Positions 45,443-59,433 of a stretch of DNA of 64,000 nt are shown piece after piece; the first letter of the stretch is position 1, and each line of letters opens with the position of its first letter. The stretch comes from Daucus carota subsp. sativus. Its lineage: Eukaryota > Streptophyta > Magnoliopsida > Apiales > Apiaceae. The notes beneath the pieces are model-generated. The model was not told where the DNA came from. It worked only from the letters and a program-made list of their open reading frames with translations, and made no database searches. The position numbers were made by a program, and so were the translations under genes. Where the stretch lies: contig NC_030387.2 of assembly GCF_001625215.2 (NCBI RefSeq), positions 28,222,517 through 28,286,516 on the forward strand, in the 5' to 3' direction.

Positions 45443-46511
45443 TCATCCCCGGAACACATGCTCCTCGCCTGATTTCCGATCGACGTGCACAATCCAACGC
45501 CTCTGACCCTTCTTGCTCCCACCAGTACTCGAAACATAAGCAATATCTAAACCCTTTCCAACCGGAACAATCAGTGATCGAACCACACGTGTTGCGTTGC
45601 TAAGAACCCTACTCCACCTGAACCCAGCCATGTTACATAGACTACAATTTCTACACACCAACACTGCACCACGGTGGCTCAGCTTAGAAGCCCTGACCAC
45701 CCTGCAGAACTCCTTGCGCTGGCCATCCACAACCAGAAATTCGATCCCCGTCAGCTCCTCCACCACCTCCTCAGCCTTTCCCACTGCTATTTCAGGCAGA
45801 TACTCAGCACTGCCTTTGCTCTGCATGGCTGCTGTGTAGGCTAGTCTTGACTGTTCATCGGGTACTATGCACACGTGTCGTGCACCCAAGTGATTAGCAG
45901 CTATGGCCAGACCTATACTTGTTGTGATTGAGTTTCCATATGACCAAGCCTCTGCTATTAGTTTAGGGTTCCATCCACCTGCCATGGCTGATATCAACTC
46001 TGCCTCCCCAGATCCTGACACAAGTTTGCACTGCAAAAAAAAAACATAATAAATTAGAGCTGTTTAATTTATACTATATATAACGCACAGTAGAACCGAT
46101 GATCTGACATGTATCCAAAATCATGATCTGACTAATAAGTCTTTCTTTCTAGAGTTATAAACTCAAAAGAACTGATAATTTATCGTATGACGATTTCACA
46201 TAAACATATGTCATTTCACTGATGAGTTCTCCTCAAATCTCAAAATATTATAAACAGAACTAACAAGAATCATACTGTATTCTAACATCTTGCTTGCAGA
46301 GACAGTTCTCTTAAACCGACCCTCAAAGTGTTAATATTAGTATATTTTAACATCTTGCTCGCAGAGGGAGTAATCTAACAACGACGAATAGATGCCGAGA
46401 TGCCATATATAATAAATTGGTGCAAGACGATGATATTACAGAATAACTTACCGCCTTGATGGTGTCGAGATAAGCTTTTGCAGAGGTTTCGGGTGACCAC
46501 ACGAGCTTCAT
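45443..46511 (-). CDS. DUF1442 family protein
   Basis: Two exons on the minus strand: 46452..46511 and 45443..46030; 648 nt, 215 residues. Exon 1 encodes MKLVWSPETSAKAYLDTIKA, the typical start of plant DUF1442 proteins. Exon 2 has SGSGEAELISAMAGGWNPKL, then SIGLAIAANHLGARHVCIVP and VEELTGIEFLVVDGQRKEFC, an arrangement that looks like a Rossmann-type fold related to SAM-dependent methyltransferases. Activity is not known. The C-terminus is basic (GGSKKGQRRWIVHVDRKSGE). Introns and phases are clean and there are no internal stops. Two decayed partial copies lie 1-2 kb downstream. Confidence 0.9.
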
Positions 46512-47200
46512 CTTTCTCTATTCTCCTCTTCACTACTCTTCTAAAAAAGTTACAATTCTCTATGGTGGCTGAGACTAGAGACTTTTAGGAAATGGATATG
46601 ATAATTTCATCCAGCAGTTTGGCTGCTTTTAAACAGAAGAATGCCGTTGACATTATACTGGGGAACAACAACTTTTCCTTGGCTACAATATATTTAAAAA
46701 ACCTGTTATTTTCTTATGCAGCGTCATGAAAGAAAAATAAATACAAGCATGACGCGTAACTATAAATTTACATAAATAAAGCAATAGGACATATATTGTA
46801 CTGAACAATTTTAATTTGTACGTTGATGGCACTATTTTAAATGTGCCCACTAGTGGGTGAAAGGTGCGTGATTAGAGAGAATCATTCTTATATTCCACAT
46901 CAAATTTCATTATAAAATAGCCGTCCATATTTTTATATCATGTTTTGGAAGTAATTATTTTAATATTGTGGTGTTTAATTGATACTAACAAATCCGTAAT
47001 ACCTACTAACTACTAAAGAGGTGGAGCTTATTAGGGACGGAACCACCAGCTAAAACTAGCAATGGACCAACTTATAAATAAACCACTGGCTAGGCGGAGC
47101 TTGTGGTTGTCATGGTGCCCTTATTTCTGCTTAATTTACTTCTAGTTTTTAGGGTCTAGATATAGATATCTAGCTATGAGATGGATTTGTATGGTGTTCA
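46512..47200. other. upstream region of the DUF1442 gene and intergenic DNA
   Basis: Starts with the likely 5' UTR of the DUF1442 gene. No gene or clear element seen. Confidence 0.45.
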
Positions 47201-47202
47201 TT

Positions 47203-47622
47203 TCACTACTAGAATTCTCGAGTACTGCAGCGGAATTTTGCAACGGAATTACTTTCGTTGTGAAATACCGACGGAATAACAACGGCTTGTGGGAGGAGTC
47301 TTGACAACGAAACTCGCAACGATTTCCTAACAATTGCCGACGGAAAATTATTAATGGAATCTGTCCGTCGTTATAACCTGTTGCAATATTCCTGACGAAC
47401 GCTACTTATGTGAAAGGGTGGAGTAAAAAACAACTAGAATTTTGTTGTTAAACTGTTGCAACTCCGTCGTAAATATTGCCGAGGGAAAATATTTTGTTGT
47501 AATACATTACTTATGGCGATATTTGCAACGGGCGATTTCGTCGCCAATTCCGTCGCTATTCTCAATTACCGATGAATTATCAACGGAATTTTCCGTTGTA
47601 GTATGCGAAAATTGTTGTAGGG
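47203..47622. mobile_element. CACTA-like non-autonomous element
   Basis: Left end CACTACTAGAATTCTCG, right end inverted CCCTACAACAATTTTCG. Both subterminal parts are dense in CAACGGAA and CCGACGGAA motifs in opposite orientation, as in CACTA elements. No transposase frame. Exact ends and target duplication are unsure. Confidence 0.6.
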
Positions 47623-48059
47623 TTTCTTAACACTTATTTCTTTCGAATTATCTTGTTTCATTTGTTTACTTATTTAATTTTTAGTATTTCTTTTACCGCT
47701 AACTAGTTTTTGGGTTGGAGTGTGGGACAAAAAGGAAATATTATTGTATGCATTAGCTATGATATTTCTCAAAAAAAATAAGTGAAGACAAGTAAGAATA
47801 ATAAGTATATTGAAGAGCGAGCGAACATGTGATCTCACAAATACGCGGTGAAACTTGAGAAAAAGCCGTGAAGCTACAACATATAGAGAGGACAGCTGCA
47901 GACCAAGTAGAACCCTACCAGATCTACAGAAACAAATTAGAAGAAAAAGGACGAAACGTGACCTAGCATGGCCTGCTAGCAACACAATTACGTACAACTC
48001 ACAAACAAACCAAGGCGCAAAACAACTTGAGCATGCATGCGCCACCATATATACCCGAC

Positions 48060-48827
48060 TAGGGCTGTTTAACGAACCGAGCTGTTCGCGAACAAGCTCG
48101 AGCTCGGCTCGTTAAGAGCTCGTTCGGCTCGGCTCGTTAAGTTAACGAGCTCGAGCTCGAACACAAAAAATTGTTCGTTAAGTAAACGAGCTCGAGCCGA
48201 GCTTTTAGTATGTTCGGCTCGAGCTCGACTCGAGCTCGACTCGAGCTCGCTCGGCTCGAGCTCGGCTCGTTAAAGCTCGAAAAAATGTAATATTTTTAGG
48301 GTTTTTTTTATAATTTATATATGTTATTGAACTCAGAATTCAACATATAATTTATATATATATATTTTAGTGATGTAACCAAAATTTCGGAAAATAATAA
48401 TTTTATATGGTTTGCTATTTTAACAGTCAAGTAGAAGGTTAACTAATACCGCTAACTAGTGTTTAATCCTAAATTAGTGTTTCAATTTTTTAAAAAATAT
48501 TTCTTACCGATCCAACCGTATGGATGTTAACATATATACATTTTAGTGATATAAACAAAGTTTCAAAAAAATTAAAATTATTTGGTTAGCTATTTTAAGA
48601 GTCAACTAGCGGTTTGTCTTTATTTTTTTTCTAGCTCGACTCGACTCGGCTCGGCTTGTATTTGTTCGCGAACAAGCTCGTGTTCGGCTCGTTAGTTAAC
48701 GAGCCGAGCTTGAACACAATTTTTGTTCGATAAAAAAGCTCGGCTCGGCTCGACTCGTCAGAAAAAAAATTAAAGCTCGGCTCGGTTCGGTCAAAACTCG
48801 GCTCGGCTCGGTTCGTGAACAGCCCTA
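48060..48827. mobile_element. non-autonomous hAT element with GCTCG-rich subterminal repeats
   Basis: The ends TAGGGCTGTTTAACGAACC and the inverted TAGGGCTGTTCACGAACC are flanked by an exact 8-bp duplication TACCCGAC (48052-48059 and 48828-48835). Subterminal regions on both sides are packed with GGCTCG/GAGCTCG and CGCGAACAAGCTCG; the core is AT-rich. 768 bp, no transposase frame. Confidence 0.92.
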
Positions 48828-48975
48828 TACCCGACAGCCAATTGCTGCCAATCTGAACGTACAGGTTATAGAAAGAACGCGTTTGATTGTTGTGGGGAAA
48901 CAAACATCAGGAATGGATAGCAGGGATGGAATCCATCCCACGATTCAAATTATCAACCTAAATATTAATATATTC

Positions 48976-49225
48976 AAAAGTTGGTCGGAGTTCCAAATTC
49001 TCTTGTCAAATTTTGGCTCCACACCCGTTAATGACATTTAACATGAGTCACACTTTTAGAAAGCTAAGCCAAAGTTTGGTCACCTTTCTGGAAATTTGAA
49101 ACTCAATTATACCGGTTTGTCCGTTACTCCCATTAATGACATTTAATTGGAGCTACACTTTTAAAAAGGAGAGCCAAAATTTGGTCACCTTTTTGAAATT
49201 TGAAACTCTGACCAATTTTTTGAAA
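48976..49225. mobile_element. possible MITE with internal repeat
   Basis: The left part TTGGTCGGAGTTCCAAATTC and inverted right part TTGGTCAGAGTTTCAAATTT are similar. Inside, a unit starting TTAATGACATTTAA and ending AAATTTGAAACTC occurs twice about 120 bp apart. Confidence 0.5.
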
Positions 49226-49229
49226 ATCG

Positions 49230-51610
49230 GTGTAATTTTTTGTCACAATTTTAAAGTTTACTAGAAATAATGAAAAAAAACCTTTTCACCCGATTTAATC
49301 TCTCAAATTTTAACGTGCAGGTTCCATTTTTCTCTAAATATTATAAGTTACGAGGATCTGAACTAGGAATCTTGTAAGGTATTTGATTATTTTACATAAT
49401 TAAAATTTAATATTCATTAAAAATATCTTACACAATATGAAACATATTTATTAAAAGTAAGTGTCGGTAAAATTTTTAAATTTGAATATATTTAATTCAC
49501 CAATTAACTCACCATACGAAATTCACCACAAAAACGTTGAATTAAGTGAAAGAACGATCGAAACACGTATAATATCCAATAAATTTCGTATACATGGACT
49601 ATAAGCAACGAGATCTTGAGATCTTTAATTGTACTAGGAATCAAATAAAGCAACATCTGCTCTCCAATATATAGCACTGCCGCATATTAAAAAATTGAAA
49701 TGATTCTTGATCAGATAAGCCCGGACAAGAGAGTCAACTTCCATCACCACCCAATTGATATATAAGCATTGCTACTTATAATTTTAAGAGATGGGTTAAT
49801 TATCTATATTGACCAGCAACCATTAGATTGCAATCTTGATTGTTGACATTCTAATATAGTAATTAAGCTAGTAATTAAGTAATACAAGTTACAAATTATC
49901 TAGTATATAGAATGAGGTCATGGAAGTCATCCAGGTTGCTTATCAAGAGAGTAGTTCGAGAGTGATCTTTCTTTATTTCGCGTAGTGACAATCTGGTTCG
50001 ATGGTATACATCAATCTGTCTCTAAATCTAAGATTTTACTAAAATATGTCTTATTTGGTTTTCATTCAAAAGATAGCATTTTCTATAGCTTGTTATGACC
50101 TAATTAAATACCTGCTGTTGCAGTTTTCAGTTTTATTTCTTTCTTGAATGAGTCTGTGGAGAAATGCTAGAATTATAGAAATCACTTTTTAAAATAAATA
50201 ACACGAATTAAATCACATGCAAATTATTTATATCTATGCATAATTTTGAACATGTTTCGAGATTTCTAGTATATATTGCCCAAGTTCTTTAAACTTCCGG
50301 TTGGATTATCTTAATTGACTTGAACAAAAACATATCATGTCACGCAGCGATTCGTGGATTATATAAACTGACGAGATGACACACAATTAAACAAAATCGA
50401 TCATGTCAAGGGTATCAATCCAAATCCCTCGTTATAAATTAAAAAGAAATTGCTTTTAATATATATAAATAGTCCAAAAAATTCATTAGAATAAATTTTT
50501 GGAATTGTCCAAAAACAATTCGTGCCAGTTTGATTATGATTCAGAACGGATAATATCATACTAACGTGAAATTAATGGTCGGTGCACGGTTAACAGATCA
50601 AATTATTTAAAATATTAAACTACACTTAAAAGGATTTTTTTTTTCAGATTAACATACATAATTACGCATATTAAATTATGCGTAAAAGTTAAATGATCAA
50701 TATTACCAAATATTGATTATATTAATTTTTAACAATTGTTGGCGTAGAAGCTGCAGACTGAGGTAGGCTACTCAAATTTGACTTGGATACACGAATAAAT
50801 ATTTTGATCATCGTATACATGGGCAATTGACTATAGGTTTAAGAATATGTCATATTTATATTTATATTTTATATAACAATCAATCACCAAATTAACAAAC
50901 ACAGGAATATTAAGACTTTCAAGTCATTTTTAAGCTGATCAACTTTTATACTTTTCATTTAGTCGAAGTTGGTACATATATAAATCAACATCTGTACTTA
51001 TCTTCTTCTTAGTTGCTCACATTTTTGTCATTTGAACAGAAAGAGATTCGACGGTTGCTATAAATTGAGGTATAGCTCAAAAATTTAGGTGATGTTAATA
51101 GGGATATATTTGTGCAGCAATATTTAAGTTAAATTTTGTAGGCGTATACGAATACGACTTGATAATAATTTAGAGCATTCGTACCTTACTTTACGTATAT
51201 AATACCATACCTTTCGCAATTGAAAATGAAATAACTTATATATAAGTGATGCTCCCTCGCGTTGATTAATTTATGTAGTAAATTTTATGGGTGAGTAGTG
51301 CGTACGGACAAGAGAGTCAACTTTTATCGCCATCTTATTAAACTCAAGCATGGTGTTTAGCATATCTACCTTTAATTTTATATAAACGAATGTGTTTTAG
51401 TATCTGGTAGATTGATCAAAAAAAAAAAAAAATTGCGGTATTGATATTGACATGATATTTTCGTAGTTACAATTAACCAAGTATAGGTAGAAAAACAATA
51501 CTCCTACAAAATCAAACAAAACAATTCAGATATTTTGGCTTCCATAACAATTATCTTGAGGATGAGTTGTCTAGCATTCTCCTTGTCTCGCCCTTCCTCG
51601 ATCCGATTCT
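49230..51610. other. gene-free AT-rich DNA
   Basis: No open frame, exon pattern or element end I can support. Very AT-rich throughout. Confidence 0.5.
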
Positions 51611-51658
51611 TGTCTTTTATATATATATATATAGAGTCCTACTCCAATAGAAACCAAA

Positions 51659-53888
51659 TCTATACTATACTATTAAAATCGAAACATTAAAAATTTGGTC
51701 GGTCGGTACGCGGGCTTTTATACAGACTTTTATAATTAGCGGGCTTCAAACAAAATTAGTACTATTAAAGCCGAAACATTAAAAGTTTGGTCGGTCGGTA
51801 CGCGGACTATTATACGGACTTTTATAATTAGCGGGCTTCAAACATAATTAGTGGGCTTCAAACAAAATATAAAAAAATCAAAACATAAAACAAATATAAG
51901 ATCAAAACATAAAACAGATATAAGACCTATTTGACTATACCAAAAATTAAAGTCAACCCTTAAAAAATATATACACATCTATACTATACTAAAAAAACGG
52001 ATCTTCTACAATTAACACAGGCTACATATATATATAAATATAATATTATTATATATAATTATTGATAAATAACCTGTGATATTTTTCAACTAAAATACAT
52101 TAATATTATTTTTAAATACTCTAATGGACTCACTTTAAAAGTAATATTATAAATCTATAATATATTATTATACTGTTAAATCTGAAACATGAAAAGTTCA
52201 GTTCGGTCGGTCGCTCAGTCGAGTTCGGTGAGCCAGTTGGTATTCGACCCACAGACCAATTTAATTTATAACATGTTATAATATATTTTTTTATTATCTA
52301 TTAAACCAAAACATTAAAAATTAGGTTAGTATGATGGGTCAGTTATTTGGTTTTACGCGTCTTTTTTTAACTTATAATATGTTCCATACTATATTATAAA
52401 TTATCAATAACGAAATATTAAAAGATTGATTGGTTGATTTATATCTTATTTATAAATCTCCTTAAATTATAAGATGAAAATTTTAACATTCTCGGTAAAA
52501 TATATATGTTCGACCTAATTTTTAATTAGCCATTTGACGGAATTAACTATTAAGAATTTATCAGCTGTTAAATAAAAAATTTATTTAATCATATTATTCT
52601 ATCATAATTATTTTCAAAAAAATAATATTATTCTATCATAATTTTATTATCACAATAGTGTTAGTTTACTATACTATTAAAGCCGAAACATTAAAAGTTT
52701 GCTCGGTCGGTCGGTCGGTACTTGGACCAAATTATGGGCTTACTTATATAATCAATTACCCTTTTAACTAAATCTATTATCTTTTTTTATATGTCTAAAC
52801 TGAAAAAACTCAATTTTCTAAAAATAATATTGGACAACATAGCAAATACTCTTTTTAACTAAAACACATTAATCTTTTTCAGAATCCTAACTAAAAAATC
52901 GATTTTCCAAAAAAAACACATGCAACATTCATATAAAAAAGATATTATATATCTATATTATTATTATACTATTAAAGCCGAAACATTGAAAGTTTGATCA
53001 GTCGGTACTTGAGCCAAGATACAGGCCTATCTATATACCAATTATTCTTTTTTAATTAAAATATGTTATCAATTTTTATATTTTCAAACTAAAAAAAATC
53101 CATCATTTAAAATAACATTGAGAAACATAGTAATTACCTTTTTAACTAAAACACCTCATCTTTTTTATATTTTCTAACTAAAAAACGGATCTTCTACAAT
53201 TAACACGAGCTACATATATAAAAATATAATATTATTATATATAATTATTAATATATAACGTGTGATATTTTTCAACCAAAATACATTAACATTATTTTTA
53301 AATACACTAATGGACTCACTTTAAAAGTAATATTATAAATCTATAATATACTATTATATTGTTAAATCCGAAACATGAAAAGTTCAGTTAGTCGGTCGGT
53401 CAGTCGAGTTCGATGAGCCGGTTGGTATTCGACCCACGAACCTCTTTAATTCATAATATGTTATAATATATTTTCTTATTATCTATTACATCAAAACATT
53501 TAGGTTAGTATGATGGGTCGGTATTTGGTTTTACGCGTCTTTTCAACTTAATATGTTCCATACTATATTATTAATTATCAATAACGAAATATTAAAAGAT
53601 TGATTGGTTGATTTATATCTGATTTTATAAATCTCCTTAAATTATAACATATGAAAAAAAAACATATTTTAACATTCTTAGTAAAATATATATGTTCGAC
53701 CTAATTTTTAATTAGCCATTTGACGAAATTAACTATTAAGAATTTATCATCTGTTAAATAAAAAATTTATTTAATCATATTATTTTATCATAATTTTATT
53801 CTCACAATAATATTAGTTTAAGTTAAAATATATACAATAAAATAGCAAATATTATAACTGCCCGTGCATTGCACGGGTTATAAGCTAG
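51659..53888 (+). mobile_element. non-autonomous Helitron 1
   Basis: Starts TCTATACTATACTATTAAAA after an A and ends CTAG before a T. The 3' hairpin CCCGTGCATTGCACGGG is at 53861-53877, 7 bp before CTAG: all Helitron landmarks. No Rep/helicase frame. The interior repeats itself: a block from about 51990 to 52640 recurs, diverged, from about 53172 to 53820, and pieces like the 5' end (ACTATTAAAGCCGAAACATT) recur near 51765, 52672 and 52970. Confidence 0.9.
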
Positions 53889-54442
53889 TTAGCCTAAAAA
53901 CTAAAAACCAGTTTCTGCAGCTGGACAGTTTTTTATCACTATTTTTAACTACAGAAATCACTAATTTGTACATAACATATCACTAATTTATATATAACAT
54001 ATCTCGTGAATCTAAATATATATATACACATATATGCAACGTATATGACCATCATCTTCACCCAAATTGTAATAATAGACCTCTTACCACCATTACCAGA
54101 CGTTTCTATGACTTGCTACCATTGTCTATCATCACCAATAGTTACATACACTTTCCATCATAACTTACAAAACTAACCACTACTTACAATCATCATACAA
54201 CTTCTCTTGCGGCTTCCTACCGCCAAGAACCTTCCTACGGATGAAATTGATCATCTATAATCGATTATAAATAGTTTAGATAAGTAGATTTTCTCAATTT
54301 TGATAATAAAAATCGATGTTTACATACTGCATAAAAATAGTGATTAGTGCAGTATAAATTAGTGATACCCGTAGTTATAAATAGTGGTAGGGAAACTGGT
54401 TTTTAGTTTTTATTTTAAGAGTGGTTTCTATTTGATCATGAG

Positions 54443-54444
<2 letters not shown>

Positions 54445-54507
<63 letters not shown>
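54445..54507. repeat. TA microsatellite
   Basis: About 31 uninterrupted TA units, at the right edge of the split MITE. Confidence 0.95.
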
Positions 54508-54510
<3 letters not shown>

Positions 54511-54689
54511 AGTATATAATATTTTATATTACAACTCAAAATATAAAAATATCATAAAAAATAATTTGAATAATTGTATAAATTTCGCAACAACACTTCT
54601 TTTATGATCATTTTTCTTAACACAATAATTTGTAATGACACTTTGAAATATACATGTGATGTCATGACACTGAGACATAGTGCATATTT

Positions 54690-54930
54690 GATTGCCCTTG
54701 CTTACAGCCTTTTTTTTCTAAATAGTTGGCTTCTACTTTTGTTGACTCATCTGTGTAAAAAAACATAAACATTTATAAGAAATTGAGAATTTTAGTTTTT
54801 GTTTAAAAACTTTTATTTTTTTTCAGAACATTTTTACCACTTATAAGTCTTGACTTAATTCTCATAATCCAATTTTTTATTTTAAGCAAGAAATTATTTT
54901 GTTTAAATTTATCCAAACGGACTCATAATG
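54690..54930. mobile_element. short dispersed element, copy 2
   Basis: Diverged copy of the element at 44995-45225: GGCTTCTACTTTTGTTGAC, then GCAAGAAATTATTTTGTTT, then CCAAACGGACTC at the right end. Confidence 0.5.
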
Positions 54931-55169
54931 AATGGACGAATGGACGACAAGGTTGAAGCTTTAGCAGAATTAAAAATTTAAAAATATGGTGATCTTTTTT
55001 GTGAGGTTATAGTTAACTCTCACCCATGATTCTATGAGACCGAAGTCGAAAGAGGGCAAAGGTGTCACGACAGTCTTTGGTTGTGCAATTTTTGTTAGTG
55101 AATTTTTGTTATAATAAAAACAAGAATAAATAAATAAAATATGTCAACAAAAAATCCAATTTTTATAAA

Positions 55170-55680
55170 GGTCTTGTTCCTTGACAACTGCGTGTCAGGG
55201 AACAGTTATCCAACACACTGCTTCCCAGCCGTTGGATAACGATCCAATGACTGGGACAAAAGAAAAAAAAATTATCGTTCCGCGCATATTTTTCGCAAAA
55301 GGCAAATAATCCGCGGGTTTTTTATGCGGAAAGACCGGTCGTTCCACAGGTTTTTTCCACGGACAACATAGAATCTCTTCGCTTGCTCTTTTTATAACCT
55401 AGAAGATCATTTCATTGTCATTGTGCAAAATTTGGAACGTATAGTGGTGATTTGTGTGTTTTTCTTGGATAAATTATCTGAGAAACGTTAAAAAAAAAAG
55501 CTAAGGGTTCCGTGTAAAAAAATTCACTCAACGCATTTAGAATCTAGCCATCCACATAAATTATCTGCAAAAACTGTCAAAAATTTTTCTTTTGTCCCAT
55601 CAGTTGAATTAACTATCCAACGAAAACACTTTATTTGGATAACTATTTCACACACAAGGCTGCGTTCTTGTACAAGCATA
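55170..55680. mobile_element. long imperfect inverted repeat, MITE-like
   Basis: Left arm (GTCTTGTTCCTTGACAACTG ... AGTTATCCAAC ... GTTGGATAACG ... TGGGACAAAAGAAAAA) and inverted right arm (CTTGTACAAGAACGCAGCC ... AGTTATCCAAA ... GTTGGATAGTT ... TGGGACAAAAGAAAAA) pair over about 110 bp. It ends about 260 bp before the RPS13 start codon, just outside its promoter motifs. Confidence 0.6.
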
Positions 55681-55820
55681 GTTATGTTAAACATTTCCAA
55701 TTCTCATGTCTGCACGGTATCTCCGCAAAAAAGCCTACTGAAAACCACTAAGCCCATATAAATCAAAGTGTTCTAAAAGCCTAAGGAAAGCCCGAAAAAG
55801 AAAAACCAAATCACAAACAC

Positions 55821-55900
55821 ATTGGGCCCCAAGGCCCAATTACAAGTAATGTCTTTATATATAACGAAACAGACCTTACCACTGAAGCAAATTAGGGTTT
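55821..55900 (+). promoter_or_regulatory. RPS13 core promoter: site II motifs, TATA and telo-box
   Basis: TGGGCC at 55823-55828 and inverted GGCCCA at 55833-55838 are site II elements (TGGGCY). TTATATATAA lies at about 55855. The telo-box TTAGGGTTT (inverted AAACCCTAA) is at 55892-55900. Paired site II and telo-box elements are characteristic of plant ribosomal protein and other growth-linked genes. The ATG is at 55938. Confidence 0.8.
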
Positions 55901-55937
55901 GAAGCAAGAGCCGCAGTTGAAGAGTTGAAACAACACC

Positions 55938-58053
<2,116 letters not shown>

Positions 58054-59043
58054 AGATGATGGCTGCAGGAACAAGTTGAGGATCTTGTATTTTGAATCTT
58101 ATCAGAACTTTGCTAATATATAGAACTATTGCTTCATGTATTCTGATTTTTATTAAAAGATTTAGTTTTGCTTGGGATTCTGATGAAGAATTGAGTTTGC
58201 TTAATGTCAAATGGATGTGCATTAGTTGTTAGAACTACTTGTGTTTTGTTAAATAGAAAAATATATGCATAAGATAAACTTAGTCTTGTTTTTGCAAAAA
58301 AAAAAAAATCAAAAATAATGTCTGTTATAATCTTCCGTGTTTTTTTAAAAAAATAATTATGTGCTGTATACCTTGTCTTGACATCAATTTTCATTTTTTT
58401 TCTTCTAAAAATTAATTAAAAAAAACTATATATTTTTTTGAAAATTGTTTTGTTTTTAGGAAAAAATTAATTTTACAGTTTTTATGGTCAATTAACTAAA
58501 ATAAATCAAGAAATTTTATCTTTAAACCAAAAACAGCTTGGGCAGACTGATCTTCTGAAAAACGTCGTCAGTAGACATTAGGGGTGAGCGTGGTTCGGTT
58601 CGGGGCGGTTTTAAAGTAAAACCGGAACCGGAACCGCGAATCTTCGGTTTTTAAAATTAAAAACCGAAACCGCAACCGAACTGTGGGATCGGTTTCGGTT
58701 TCAAAAGCCTCGGTTCGGTTTTAGTCGGTTCGGTTTCGGTTATAAAACCGCAAGAAATGAGAAAAAGAAAAAAAATTATGTATTAAATTTTTAAAATTTA
58801 TTTTACAACATTAAAAGTTATTTCTTTGTATCTTTACGGTATTAGATCGATGAAAGAGTCCAAGGCTGTGAGTCTATGATTTTGATAGTATGTTTCGTAC
58901 TACTCTTTTGGATAAAATCTAAGGTATGTAAAAAGAATCGAACCTAATTCAAATATCGTCCGACCTATACCAAACTATAATCTAAATTCTATATATCATT
59001 TAGTTACGGTTCATGATATATTAATATAAATATATGTATATAT

Positions 59044-59351
59044 TACTCCCTCTGTCTCTCTCATTTCTTTACAGTTACTATTTTGGGATGTCCCTCTCAT
59101 TTCTTTACGTTACTATAAATGGTAAGTTTTTTCAATCATTACACCCACTATCTTCCCCCACTATCTCATATTTAACAATAAAAACTACTATTGCACCCAC
59201 TATCTTCCTCTACTATCTCAAATCTATTATTAAATATTGATGGGTCCCACCACTTTACCCACTTTTCATCTAACTTTACTCATTTTTCATACATTGTCTT
59301 GGTCTCCGTGTCCCCCTCCAATGTAAACAATTGAGGGGGACGGAGGGAGTA
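59044..59351. mobile_element. Stowaway-like MITE nested in the hAT element
   Basis: The ends TACTCCCTCTGTCTC and GGGGACGGAGGGAGTA are inverted repeats with TA at each end. The interior has repeated CACCCACTATCTTCC motifs. About 300 bp, non-coding. Confidence 0.82.
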
Positions 59352-59433
59352 TCATAAGACACACGTGTATATATGTATATATATAAATATATTTACATAT
59401 TTATATTTATATATGTATTATAATTTATATATA

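Larger units (their letters stand above)
51619..54507. mobile_element. TA-microsatellite-associated MITE split by a Helitron
   Basis: After removing the Helitron at 51659..53888, the left end (51634-51658 joined to 53889) and the inverted right end (to 54444) are alike for about 90 bp: both contain AATAGAAACCA, then ACTAAAAACCAGTTTC, then CACTATTT and AACTAC, then ATCACTAATTT. Both ends abut TA tracts (51619-51633 and 54445-54507), so the element sits inside a TA microsatellite, as reported for rice Micron elements. That comparison is inference. Element about 580 bp without the insert. Confidence 0.7.

Noticed and set aside
51659-53888. Autonomous Helitron
   Set aside because: No open frame for Rep or helicase within 2.2 kb; the interior is repetitive and AT-rich.
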